A stretch of 39,164 bases of DNA, from assembly GCA_020248785.1 (NCBI GenBank), contig JADCGX010000049.1, positions 1 to 39,164 on the forward strand, read 5' to 3'. The notes below the pieces were generated by a model. The model was not told where the DNA came from, ran no database searches, and saw only the letters and a list, made by a program, of their open reading frames with translations. This stretch comes from Burkholderiales bacterium. Lineage in GTDB: Bacteria > Pseudomonadota > Gammaproteobacteria > Burkholderiales > Burkholderiaceae_F. Positions 18,792-27,237 of this stretch are shown one piece after another; positions within the stretch are counted from its first letter, which is position 1; every line of letters starts with the position of its first letter. A program made the translations under genes and the position numbers.

Positions 18792-19691
18792 TCAGCTCTT
18801 GCGTAGAACGATGACGTCGGCCAATTGTCGCAGACGCAGCGTGCGGGCCCGCGCCGGTTCTGGAAGATGATCCAGGGCGTGGTGTGCATCGAGCCGCAGA
18901 CGTTCGGCCCAGGCCTTGGCTTCGGTCAGACCGAGCATCGACACATAGGTCGGCTTGCCTTGCTGCGCGTCCTTGCCCGCGGTCTTGCCCAGCTCGGCGG
19001 AGCTTGCCTCGACGTCGAGCACGTCGTCGACCACCTGGAAGGCCAGGCCGATGGCCCGGGCGTACGCGTCGAAGTCGGCCAGCATCGTGGCGTCGGCGCC
19101 GCCGGCGCGCGCGCCCATGCGAATGGCGGCCCGCAGCAGCGCCCCGGTTTTCATCAGATGCATCTGCTCCAGGTCATCGAGCGACATGGTCGAACCGACC
19201 GCGTCCAGATCGATGGCCTGCCCGCCACACATGCCGGCGGTCGAGGCGGCTTCGGCGAGTTCTCCCATCAGCGCTGCCTGCGCTGCCGGTACAACGGCCG
19301 CCTGGGCCAGCACGCGGAACGCCTCGGCCTGCAGCGCATCGCCGGCCAGCATCGCGGTGGCCTCGTCGAAGGCGATGTGCACGGTCGGCTTGCCCCGCCG
19401 CAGCACGTCGTCGTCCATGCATGGCAGGTCATCGTGAATCAGCGAGTACACGTGCATGTACTCCACCGCCAGTGCCGCCGCCTGCAGCGCCGCCTCCGGT
19501 GCCCCCATGGACTCACCTGCCGCGTAGACAAGCAGCGGACGGACGCGCTTGCCCCCCTGCAAGGTGGCGTAACGCATCGCCCCATGCAGCTTGCTTGGCT
19601 TGCGCGTGGCCGGCGGCAAGTGCGCTTCGGCAGCGCGCTCGAAGTCAGCCAACCGCGCGGCCATCCAGTCGGCAAGCGCCGGCGCGCTCAT
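18792..19691 (-). CDS. ispA: Farnesyl diphosphate synthase
   Basis: A 299-residue all-helical prenyltransferase making farnesyl diphosphate from IPP and DMAPP/GPP. The first aspartate-rich motif is DDLPCMDDDVLRRG (from residue 87) with two residues between the DD pairs, as in type II bacterial FPP synthases. The second is DDVLD (222-226). GGKRVRP is the IPP site. Its ATG overlaps the xseB stop as ATGA, showing translational coupling. Confidence 0.97.
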   Translation of the reverse strand: MSAPALADWMAARLADFERAAEAHLPPATRKPSKLHGAMRYATLQGGKRVRPLLVYAAGESMGAPEAALQAAALAVEYMHVYSLIHDDLPCMDDDVLRRGKPTVHIAFDEATAMLAGDALQAEAFRVLAQAAVVPAAQAALMGELAEAASTAGMCGGQAIDLDAVGSTMSLDDLEQMHLMKTGALLRAAIRMGARAGGADATMLADFDAYARAIGLAFQVVDDVLDVEASSAELGKTAGKDAQQGKPTYVSMLGLTEAKAWAERLRLDAHHALDHLPEPARARTLRLRQLADVIVLRKS

Positions 19692-19954
19692 CCCTGCGCG
19701 CCGCGCAGCTCGCTCGCGTCCAGCGGCTTGAGGACGTCGCCATCGAGCTTGGCGATCTCCTGCTCGGCGATCGCCAGCTTGCCCTGGCAGTGCTGGGCCA
19801 GGTCGGCACCGCGTCGATAGGCGGCGATCGACGCATCAAGGCTCAGCTCGCCCGACTCCATCTGCCGGACGAGCAGATCGAGCTCCTCGAGCGCCTGCTC
19901 GAAGCTCAGGGTGGCAATCGCGGTTTGCGTTTCGGGCTGGGTCGTGCTGCTCAT
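19688..19954 (-). CDS. xseB: Exodeoxyribonuclease VII small subunit
   Basis: An 88-residue helical protein with the XseB core SFEQALEELDLLVRQMESGELSLDASIAAYRRG. It partners XseA to degrade single-stranded DNA in the cytoplasm. The ATG at 19954 gives the family length; longer readings in this frame are shadows of the divergent transporter gene. It is the first gene of the xseB-ispA-dxs unit, and only 39 bases separate it from the divergent EamA gene. Confidence 0.96.
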   Translation of the reverse strand: MSSTTQPETQTAIATLSFEQALEELDLLVRQMESGELSLDASIAAYRRGADLAQHCQGKLAIAEQEIAKLDGDVLKPLDASELRGAQG

Positions 19955-19993
19955 GCGGGCGATTGTAGGGGGCGCCGGTAAACTTGCACCCCT

Positions 19994-20902
19994 ATGCAAT
20001 CGCTCTGGATGCTCGTCGCGGCATTCCTGTTCGCCGTGATGGGTGCGTGCGTCAAGCTCGTCGCCCTGCCCGCCTGGGGCGGCTACAGCGTCGCAGAGAT
20101 CGTCTTCTACCGTTCCCTGCTGGGCACGCTTGGCCTGCTCGCCTTCGTGAAGTGGCAAGGGATCAATCTTGCGACTCCGGTGCTCGGCATGCACCTGCGG
20201 CGCGGCGCCGTGGGCACGGTGGCGCTGTCGCTGTGGTTCTTCGCGACCACGGTGCTGCCGCTGGGCACGGCCATGACGCTCAACTATTCGTCCTCTCTGT
20301 TTCTCGCCGCCTTCATCGTCCTGGCCGCCGTGCCAGCCGGACGCCGCGTCAACTGGCCGCTGGCGATCACGGTCGCCATTGGCTTCGTCGGCGTGGTCCT
20401 GGTCCTGCAACCGAGCTTTCGCGCGGACCAGACGCACGGCGCGCTGGCAGGCCTTGCCTCGGGCATTCTTTCGGCGGTCGCCTACTGGCACGTCAAGGAA
20501 CTGGGCAAGCTGGGAGAGCCCGAGTGGCGCACGGTGTTCTACTTCTCGCTGACCGGCGTGGTGCTCGGGCTTGCCGGCAGCGTGCTGACCGGGTTCACCG
20601 CACACTCGCCGATCGGCGTCGTCTTGCTGGTGGCCATCGGCGCCACCGCGACACTGGCGCAGTTGGCCATGACGCGCGCCTACGTCGCGGGGCGCACGCT
20701 GCTGACGGCCAATCTGCAGTATTCGGCCATCGTGTTCGCTTCGGTCATGGGCGTGATCGTGTTTGCCGACCGCATCCCGCTGGTGGGCTGGCTCGGTATC
20801 GCGGTGATCATCGGCAGCGGCGTGCTGGCCACCTGGCTCACCTCGCGCCGCACGCCGGTACCGGCGCCGGCGCCGAAGGTCGAGCCGGCCGCCGAGAAGT
20901 GA
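19994..20902 (+). CDS. EamA/DMT family transporter
   Basis: A 302-residue inner-membrane protein with about ten membrane segments arranged as two EamA repeats. Recognisable features are the first helix FAVMGACVKL, the RSLLGTLGLL segment, and the second-repeat segment LLTANLQYSAIVFASVMGVI. The C-terminus is proline-rich and cytoplasmic. Substrate cannot be deduced; relatives export metabolites or amino acids. It is divergent from xseB and lies 46 bases before the sulfurtransferase gene. Confidence 0.93.
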   Translation: MQSLWMLVAAFLFAVMGACVKLVALPAWGGYSVAEIVFYRSLLGTLGLLAFVKWQGINLATPVLGMHLRRGAVGTVALSLWFFATTVLPLGTAMTLNYSSSLFLAAFIVLAAVPAGRRVNWPLAITVAIGFVGVVLVLQPSFRADQTHGALAGLASGILSAVAYWHVKELGKLGEPEWRTVFYFSLTGVVLGLAGSVLTGFTAHSPIGVVLLVAIGATATLAQLAMTRAYVAGRTLLTANLQYSAIVFASVMGVIVFADRIPLVGWLGIAVIIGSGVLATWLTSRRTPVPAPAPKVEPAAEK

Positions 20903-20948
20903 GCACGGGACCGAGCCAAGCAGCCAAGCGCGCGAACGAGGAGAGACG

Positions 20949-21794
20949 ATGATTTTCCGGACCCTGGTGACGGTTGCCGATCTCGAGGCAAATCTGTTCA
21001 ACGCCAAGTGCGTGGTGGTGGACTGCCGCCACGACCTCATGGACTTCTCGGCCGGCTTCAAGGCCTACCAGGCCGGTCACATCCCCAACGCGACCTTTGC
21101 GCACATCGAGGAAGACCTCTCAGGCGAGAAGACCGACCGGACCGGCCGCCATCCGCTGCCGCGGCGCGAGGACCTGGAAGCGATCTTCGGCGAGTGGGGC
21201 ATCAACAACGACTCGCAGATCGTCGCCTACGACGCACAGGGCGGGCAGTTCGCTGGCCGGCTATGGTGGCTGGCGCGCTGGCTGGGCCACGCCGATGTCG
21301 CGGTGCTTGATGGCGGCTGGCAGGCGTGGATGGCCAAGACCAACTGGTCGAGCGTGGAGGACGCCGACCGCGTGCTCGGCACCTTCGTGGCCCGCGCGCC
21401 GCTGGTCGACGTGGTCGACGCAGCCGCGGTACTCGCGCGCCCGGCCGATGCACTGCTCGTGGATGCGCGCGCCGCCGAGCGCTACGAAGGCCGCGTCGAG
21501 CCGATCGACCTGGTCGCCGGCCATGTGCCTGGCGCGCTCAATCGCTTCTGGCAAAGCAACCTGGCCGAGCCCAATGGCAGCTTCAAGACGCGCGCACAAC
21601 TGCGCGCCGAGTTCGATGCGCTGCTGGCTGGCCGCAGGCCCGATCAGGTGTTGCAGATGTGCGGCTCGGGTGTAACAGCGGCACACAACATCCTCGCGAT
21701 GGAGCATGCCGGGCTGCCGGGTTCGATGCTCTATGCGGGCTCGTGGAGCGAGTGGATCCGCGATCCGCGGCGGCCAGTGGCCAAAGCGGCCTAG
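20949..21794 (+). CDS. sseA: Tandem-rhodanese sulfurtransferase (3-mercaptopyruvate type)
   Basis: A 281-residue cytoplasmic protein with two rhodanese domains (about 1-135, inactive, and 150-281, active). The catalytic C238 sits in the loop CGSGVTA, the form typical of 3-mercaptopyruvate sulfurtransferase rather than thiosulfate rhodanese. The N-domain motif GHIPNATFAHIEEDLS is also characteristic. A strong AGGAGAG ribosome-binding site precedes the ATG at 20949. Its stop is 5 bases from that of the convergent ZIP transporter. Confidence 0.93.
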   Translation: MIFRTLVTVADLEANLFNAKCVVVDCRHDLMDFSAGFKAYQAGHIPNATFAHIEEDLSGEKTDRTGRHPLPRREDLEAIFGEWGINNDSQIVAYDAQGGQFAGRLWWLARWLGHADVAVLDGGWQAWMAKTNWSSVEDADRVLGTFVARAPLVDVVDAAAVLARPADALLVDARAAERYEGRVEPIDLVAGHVPGALNRFWQSNLAEPNGSFKTRAQLRAEFDALLAGRRPDQVLQMCGSGVTAAHNILAMEHAGLPGSMLYAGSWSEWIRDPRRPVAKAA

Positions 21795-21799
21795 CGGGC

Positions 21800-22579
21800 T
21801 CAGTGCGCGTGCAGCGCGCCCATGAGTACCGCTGCCATCACCACGCCAACCAAGATCAGCCCGACCTCGGGCAATGAGCGCGCGAGCGACCGGCGCCGCA
21901 TCATCTCCGGCAACAGGTCGCTCAGCGCGATGTAGATGAAGCTAGCCGCAGCCACCATCAGCGCATAGGGCAGCATGGCCTGCGAGGTGTCGAGCAGGAA
22001 GTAGCCGACGATCCCGCCAAGAACGGCCGATAGCCCAGCGATGAGCTGGAACACGAACGCCTTGCGCTTGGTGAAGCCGGCGTTCAGAAGGATCATGAAG
22101 TCGCCGACCTCATGGGGAATTTCGTGCGCCATGACCGCCAGGGTGGCCAACAGGCCGGCCTTCCAGTCGAGCAAGAAGGCGGCGGCAATGACCATGCCAT
22201 CGGCAAAGTTGTGGAACGAATCGCCGATCAGGATCGGCCACCCACCGCGACCGGCCTCGTGCGCATCATGGCCGTGGTGATGATGATGCGCGTCGCCCTC
22301 ATGATGGTGCGTGTGATGGATGAGCGCCGCTTTTTCCAGCAGAAAGAAGCCCAGCACCGCGCCGAGCATCACCCAGCCAAGCGCAAACGGATCGGCCTCG
22401 CTATGGAACGCCTCGGGCAGCAAGTGCGTGAAAGCCACCGTCAGCAGCAGACCCGCCGAGATACAGACCAGCTTGTCCACCAAGCCGGCGAGCAGGCGGA
22501 AGCTGAGCAGCGCGGCCAGCCCGATCGACAGCAGCGTCGACATCAGATTGGCAAGGACGATCAACGTCAGCGTGGTCAT
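21800..22579 (-). CDS. ZIP family metal transporter
   Basis: A 259-residue inner-membrane protein of the ZIP family, expected to take up Zn2+ or another divalent metal. Membrane segments alternate with a cytoplasmic histidine-rich loop near residues 88-108 (HHTHHHEGDAHHHHHGHDAH). The metal-binding motifs of helices IV and V are HNFADG and HEIPHEVGD. The ATG at 22579 starts MTTLTLIVLANLMSTLLS; longer readings lack family character. A hairpin lies in its leader at 22631-22650. Confidence 0.94.
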   Translation of the reverse strand: MTTLTLIVLANLMSTLLSIGLAALLSFRLLAGLVDKLVCISAGLLLTVAFTHLLPEAFHSEADPFALGWVMLGAVLGFFLLEKAALIHHTHHHEGDAHHHHHGHDAHEAGRGGWPILIGDSFHNFADGMVIAAAFLLDWKAGLLATLAVMAHEIPHEVGDFMILLNAGFTKRKAFVFQLIAGLSAVLGGIVGYFLLDTSQAMLPYALMVAAASFIYIALSDLLPEMMRRRSLARSLPEVGLILVGVVMAAVLMGALHAH

Positions 22580-22630
22580 CGCGCGGGTTCTACTGCGGCG
22601 TCTTGGCCTACCAGGATGAGAAAACGCCAA

Positions 22631-22650
22631 GGGGGCGCCAAGGCGCCCCC
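22631..22650 (-). terminator. Strong hairpin in the ZIP gene leader
   Basis: GGGGGCGCC (22631-22639), AA, GGCGCCCCC (22642-22650): a perfect 9-bp palindromic arm pair. Read on the minus strand it is followed by TTGGCGTTTTC, a weak terminator-like tail, about 50 bases before the ZIP ATG. It could be an attenuator or the end of a short upstream RNA. It lies in the 342-base gap 22580-22921, which has no recognisable gene. Confidence 0.45.
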
Positions 22651-22765
22651 TGTCTGCGTCTGCGGCATGCTGAGCCAGTGCACAGTTGCAACTCAGATGC
22701 ACCTAGTCTAGCGCGGCGACACAAGAGCTTGCGGAATCAGTCGACCGCAAGCCTTGGTGGACCGT

Positions 22766-22790
22766 CCGCGGCATCCTCGCGGTGCCGCGG
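22766..22790. repeat. Inverted repeat CCGCGGCA/TGCCGCGG
   Basis: CCGCGGCA (22766-22773) and TGCCGCGG (22783-22790) with a 9-base spacer, in the gap between ZIP and LysE. Possible operator or hairpin. Confidence 0.4.
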
Positions 22791-22806
22791 TCGATCGTCA
22801 GCCTGG

Positions 22807-22835
22807 AGCAGACGCATGCGATGCATGCGTCTGCT
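22807..22835. repeat. Perfect inverted repeat, 13-bp arms, upstream of the LysE gene
   Basis: AGCAGACGCATGC (22807-22819), GAT, GCATGCGTCTGCT (22823-22835) match perfectly. It ends 86 bases before the LysE ATG. There is no T run, so a protein-binding site or a cruciform is more likely than a terminator. Confidence 0.6.
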
Positions 22836-22921
22836 GACTCGATGCCGGGCACGGCGAGTACCGCGCGGACAGAAGGCGCGGCATCATTCGGCATTGCCAC
22901 TTGCCGCCGACAGGACGACTG

Positions 22922-23551
22922 ATGACCGCCACACTGACGACGATCGCCGCCCTGCACTGGGTTGTTCTCATCACGCCTGGGGTCAACCTGATGCTGGTGT
23001 CGCAACTGGCCGCAGACGGCCAACAACGCGCTGCGATCTACACCTGCTTCGGCATCACCACCGTCACGCTGACTTGGGCGCTGCTGGCACTGCTCGGGGT
23101 GAGTGCGCTGTTCGCGGCGCATCCGCAACTGCGGCTTGGTTTGCAGATCATGGGCGGCCTCTACCTGTGCTACGTCGCGCTGCGGCTATGGCAGGCTGGC
23201 GCACCGGCGGCGGGCGCATCGCAGCCTGCGCGCCTGACGCGCTGGGCCGCCTTCAGAATTGGGGTCCTTACGAACATCATGAATCCGAAGTCCGCACTTT
23301 TCTTCGGCAGCGTCTTCGCCACCGCGCTGCCGCTGGCGCCCGCGCCGAGCCTGCTAATCGCGGCTGTGGCACTGGTCTATCTCAACGCCCTGCTCTGGCA
23401 TCTCTTTCTGGCGCTCGCCTTTTCACATCCGCAGGTACAGGCTGCTTACGCGCGCCAACGCAGCCTGCTTAACCGCACCGCCGGGCTCGTGGTCGGTGCT
23501 TTCGGCCTACGGCTGCTGGCAGCGACCGCGCAGGAGCTGCGGTCGCGCTGA
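22922..23551 (+). CDS. LysE/RhtB family amino-acid exporter
   Basis: A 209-residue inner-membrane protein with about six membrane segments. The family features ITPGVNLMLV near the N-terminus and FRIGVLTNIMNPKSALFFGSVFAT in the middle are clear. Members export amino acids such as lysine, threonine or homoserine lactone; the substrate here is unknown. The ATG at 22922 is preceded by AGGA; a start seven codons upstream is less likely. It converges on the large ABC-peptidase gene with 72 bases between, which show nothing notable. Confidence 0.93.
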   Translation: MTATLTTIAALHWVVLITPGVNLMLVSQLAADGQQRAAIYTCFGITTVTLTWALLALLGVSALFAAHPQLRLGLQIMGGLYLCYVALRLWQAGAPAAGASQPARLTRWAAFRIGVLTNIMNPKSALFFGSVFATALPLAPAPSLLIAAVALVYLNALLWHLFLALAFSHPQVQAAYARQRSLLNRTAGLVVGAFGLRLLAATAQELRSR

Positions 23552-23623
23552 AAATTTCCATCGGCTGTCAAGCGCGAGTTCGCAGACTCACGAACTTGCC
23601 GCGCACTTGCTCCGTCGTTGTTC

Positions 23624-26600
23624 TCAGTTGACCGACCTCAGGTTGTCGTCGGAGTTACGGTCGATGCGCTTGTTGTACGGATCGATGCCCGCGAAGCGCG
23701 GCTCGCGGTCAACCACCAGGGTCAGCGTCTGCCGGCCGCCGCGGATCGGCCGTCGCTCGAACAGCAGGATGCTGTCCTTGCCATAGCCCGCCTTGCCCGG
23801 CTCCACCGTGAACAGCCCGATGTCGAACGGCTCATCGAGCGGTGCCTCGGTCTCCTTGCCCTTGCCGTCGGCATAGAGCTTTTTCGCCTCCAAGGTCAAG
23901 GCGACTTCGAACTTGCCGTCAGCGCGCTTCTTGCTGGTCGCCTCGACCACCTTGGCGTCGTACAGCGTGATCTTCTCGAACAGATCGGTGATCAGCTGCT
24001 CGTGCTGCGGCCCAGCCTCCTCCCTCAAAATGCGCAGGAAGTCGAGCGACGAGGGATACGGCGCTGGCTTGAAGGCATAGATCTCGATCAGGCGGCGCAG
24101 GGCTCGATTGACGGTCTCGGTGCCCACCACCTCGCGCAGCCAGTACATGGCCAGCGTTCCCTTCTGGTAGTGGATGTAGGGCTGGTTCTCCACGCGCGCC
24201 AGCGGCAGTTCCTCGATCACCTCGCCGCCGCGGCTGCGCAAGTACCGGTCGAGCTCGTACTTCAGGAACCGGCGGACCTGCTCCTTGCCGTACATCTGCT
24301 CCATGACGAGCAGCGCCGAATACTGGGCGAAGGACTCGACCAGCATGGTCGAGCCCTGCTTGTTGGCGCCGATTACCTGGTGCGCCCACCACTGGTGCGC
24401 CACTTCGTGCGCGGTCACATAGGTCACCAGATCGATCTTGCTGTCGTCCTTGTGGTTGACGATGAAGCCGATCCCCTCCGAGTACGGCATGGTGTTGGCG
24501 AAGGCCTGCGCGAAGTTGGCGTAGGCGGGGAATTGCAACACCCGCGCCTGCCTGAACTGATAGGGCGAAAACTCGCGACTGAACAGCTCCAGCGACAGGC
24601 GCATCGAATCGAGCATGCGCTGCACGTTGTAGGCGTGCGCCGGGTGGTAGTACACGACGAGCTCGGCCGCGCCTCCCGGCAGCGCAACCGCTTCTTTCTT
24701 CTCGGCGTAGCGGGCCGACTGGATCGAGAAAAAGAAGTGAATCGGCGCCTCGGTCCTGAAGCGCGCCGTCTTGCGGCCGTCCTTGCTGAACTCATAGACC
24801 TTGTAGCCGGGGGCCACCGGCACCTGATCGGCGTCGGTGACGATCGTGATGTCGGCGTTGACCCAGTCGGCGTCCTTGCGCAGCATGTGATTGGCACGCG
24901 CGCTGTCGTCTTCGAGCTTGGCCATGCGCAGCTCCGGCTCCAGGCCGTGCTTGCGCCGCTTGGCGCGTTCTTGCAACAGCCCGTTGCGGTCCATGCCGAA
25001 CGAGGGCAGCAGCTCGAAGCTGTCGATGAAGCTGCCGTTGTCCACGATGCGCGTCAGCGGCCGCATGGCCGGAAAGCCGCGCTCGTTCAGGCGCGTGCGA
25101 AAGCGCAGCGTCCGCTGCTCGCCGGGTTGCAGCGGCGGCTCGAAGCGGAAGATGCGGTAATTCAGATCGCCGTAATCCTTGTCCTGCACGGCGCCGTCGA
25201 TGCTGATCTCTTCCAACTCCGCGCGCGGATACCAGCGCAGATGCATCTGCGGCAGCGGCGCGTCGGTACGGTTCTCGAAGCGGTATTCGCCGTGCGCGAC
25301 TGCGGTCACTTCCGATGGAGAGAGTTCGACCGCCACCCTGACGTCGGTGACGCGCGGTTGCGGCACCGACTCGTACTTCAGCAGCGCCTTCTCGTACTCG
25401 GCCTGGCGCGCCTCGAACGCGGGCGTCGGCACGTAGTCGTTCAGCACATTGGTGTTGTAGTACACCCAGGCCCCGCTGCCCGCCCACACCAGCGCGGCCA
25501 CGCCGGCGATGACGCCGCTCGGCCCGGCCAGCCGGCGCGGCAAGCGCGCCAGCCGCGGCGCCAGACGCAGCTCGGTTCCGCGTCTCCACAGGCCATAGCT
25601 CGCCACCACCAAGAGCACGGCAAACGCACCCCAGTAGACCTGCAGCCAGGCGCGGCCCACCCAGAAGCGGCCCATGCCGTTCATGTCCGACAACGGCACG
25701 GTCGGCGCTGAGCCAAAGTTGTACAGGTGATGCTCGAAGCCCATCTGACCCAAGGTGACCGAGGCGACCACATACACCAGCATGAAGGCCCAGCCGAGAA
25801 ACTTGCTCGGCACGATCGCCTGCGAAAACACCGCGAGCACCGCCAGCAGTGAAAAGGAAATCGTGTTCGGCAGCAGGTACCACATTAGGTAGGCGCCCGG
25901 CTGCAGGTCGGTGTAGCCCTTGGCCAGTTGCACCAGCACGGCCGCGAGCACGCTCACCAGCAAGGTGGCCAACAGCACGAGCACGATCGCCACCACCTTG
26001 GGCAGCACGAAGGCCCAGTCCGGCGCCGGCGTGGCGTCGACGATCTCGTGCATGCGCTGCTGGCGGTCGCGCCAGACCAGCTCGCCGGAGTAGTAAATGG
26101 CGATGATGAGCGGGATGATCGTGAACGCGCCATCGAGCCGCTCGACCATCATGCGGGTGACGGGAAACAGCTCGCTACCGTAGGGACCAGTGGTGAACCA
26201 CAGCGCGCCCAGCGCGTTGATGAGCCCGATGGCCAGCAGCACGAAGAACGCGGGGCTGCGAAACACGAAGGCCATGTCGAAGCGCGCCAGGGCCAGCATC
26301 TGGCCTAGGCCGCCACCGTGCGCGGCCACGCTTGGACCCGCTGCGAGCGGAGCCACATTGGCCGCCACTGGCGCCGGCGCCGGGTCAGCGGCCTTGCCGG
26401 TCTTACCAGCCTTGCCCGCGCCGCGAGCGCCCTTGGTTTCGAAACGGAACAGCGCGTAGGCCAAGCCGAGCAGGCCGAAGGCAATGCCAAGCCACAGCAG
26501 GCGATTGGCCAGCAACGGCCCGGTCATCGCCGGCAGCAGCGTGTTGCGGTCGGCAGCGGTCCAGTACTTGGTGACGAGCGTCAGCGCGCTCAGGCCAAAC

Positions 26601-27226
26601 GGGTCGAGCAGTGCAGTGATGCTGTCCCACTGCGGGTCCTCCAAGGCGCCATTGGCGACGAAGTACGCCACCAGAAACGCAACCGCGCCGACATAGGTCG
26701 CCATCATCGAGCGCGTGAGCACGGCCAGCGCGAAAAAACCGGCAGCCATCACCAGCAAGGTCGGCAGGGCGAAGAAAAACAGCGTGTAGGCGTAGTGCGC
26801 GAGCTTGAGCGGCCCGAGCTTCTCGTGGTCCAGCCACGGCATCCAGGAACCAATCAAGATCCCAAGCGCCACCGCCCACAGCACCAGGAAGGCGACAATG
26901 GTCGCGCCGATGAAGCGACCCAACAGGTAGTCGCGCTTGCTGATCTGGGTGGCGCGGATGATGGACGCGAAGCCGGTCTCGTCATCGCGGATCACCACGT
27001 TGGCCACGAATGCCACCACGACGAACAGCGCGAACACGGTCATGATCGCGACCGTCTGCAAAATGGCGTAGGGGGAATTGATGTTGACGTTGCCGCGCGC
27101 GCCGATCTGAATCTGGTCGATCGTGGTGGCGCCAAACGTCAGCAGGAAGAAAATCGCACAGGCGACGAAAAACAGCGGCGAGCGCAGCTGGTAGCGCAGT
27201 TCGAAGGCCGCAATCTTTGCGAGCAT
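23624..27226 (-). CDS. ABC transporter permease fused to M1-family metallopeptidase
   Basis: A 1200-residue fusion. Residues 1 to about 265 and about 310 to 590 are two blocks of membrane segments like ABC-2 permeases (start MLAKIAAFELRYQLRSPLFF). The remainder is a gluzincin peptidase of the M1 aminopeptidase group, probably on the outer face. The zinc motif is H940-E-V-A-H944 followed by W-W, with the third ligand E964 in MLVESFAQYSALL. An acidic Asp/Glu-rich loop and a lysine-rich C-terminus complete it. This fusion type is known in bacteria, but its substrate is not established. The ATPase gene lies 11 bases upstream and AGGACC precedes the ATG, so the two form one operon and presumably one complex. 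Confidence 0.93.
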   Translation of the reverse strand: MLAKIAAFELRYQLRSPLFFVACAIFFLLTFGATTIDQIQIGARGNVNINSPYAILQTVAIMTVFALFVVVAFVANVVIRDDETGFASIIRATQISKRDYLLGRFIGATIVAFLVLWAVALGILIGSWMPWLDHEKLGPLKLAHYAYTLFFFALPTLLVMAAGFFALAVLTRSMMATYVGAVAFLVAYFVANGALEDPQWDSITALLDPFGLSALTLVTKYWTAADRNTLLPAMTGPLLANRLLWLGIAFGLLGLAYALFRFETKGARGAGKAGKTGKAADPAPAPVAANVAPLAAGPSVAAHGGGLGQMLALARFDMAFVFRSPAFFVLLAIGLINALGALWFTTGPYGSELFPVTRMMVERLDGAFTIIPLIIAIYYSGELVWRDRQQRMHEIVDATPAPDWAFVLPKVVAIVLVLLATLLVSVLAAVLVQLAKGYTDLQPGAYLMWYLLPNTISFSLLAVLAVFSQAIVPSKFLGWAFMLVYVVASVTLGQMGFEHHLYNFGSAPTVPLSDMNGMGRFWVGRAWLQVYWGAFAVLLVVASYGLWRRGTELRLAPRLARLPRRLAGPSGVIAGVAALVWAGSGAWVYYNTNVLNDYVPTPAFEARQAEYEKALLKYESVPQPRVTDVRVAVELSPSEVTAVAHGEYRFENRTDAPLPQMHLRWYPRAELEEISIDGAVQDKDYGDLNYRIFRFEPPLQPGEQRTLRFRTRLNERGFPAMRPLTRIVDNGSFIDSFELLPSFGMDRNGLLQERAKRRKHGLEPELRMAKLEDDSARANHMLRKDADWVNADITIVTDADQVPVAPGYKVYEFSKDGRKTARFRTEAPIHFFFSIQSARYAEKKEAVALPGGAAELVVYYHPAHAYNVQRMLDSMRLSLELFSREFSPYQFRQARVLQFPAYANFAQAFANTMPYSEGIGFIVNHKDDSKIDLVTYVTAHEVAHQWWAHQVIGANKQGSTMLVESFAQYSALLVMEQMYGKEQVRRFLKYELDRYLRSRGGEVIEELPLARVENQPYIHYQKGTLAMYWLREVVGTETVNRALRRLIEIYAFKPAPYPSSLDFLRILREEAGPQHEQLITDLFEKITLYDAKVVEATSKKRADGKFEVALTLEAKKLYADGKGKETEAPLDEPFDIGLFTVEPGKAGYGKDSILLFERRPIRGGRQTLTLVVDREPRFAGIDPYNKRIDRNSDDNLRSVN

Positions 27227-27237
27227 GATGGTCGGTC

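Noticed and set aside
16769..18814. 681-codon frame opposite dxs
   Set aside because: Antisense shadow of a conserved housekeeping gene with normal family motifs on the other strand.
22807..22835. Terminator reading of the 13-bp-arm inverted repeat
   Set aside because: No T run on either strand and no gene ending there; kept only as an inverted repeat.
23618..25711. 697-codon frame opposite the ABC-peptidase gene
   Set aside because: Antisense shadow of the M1 peptidase domain; no recognisable domain and no ribosome-binding site.
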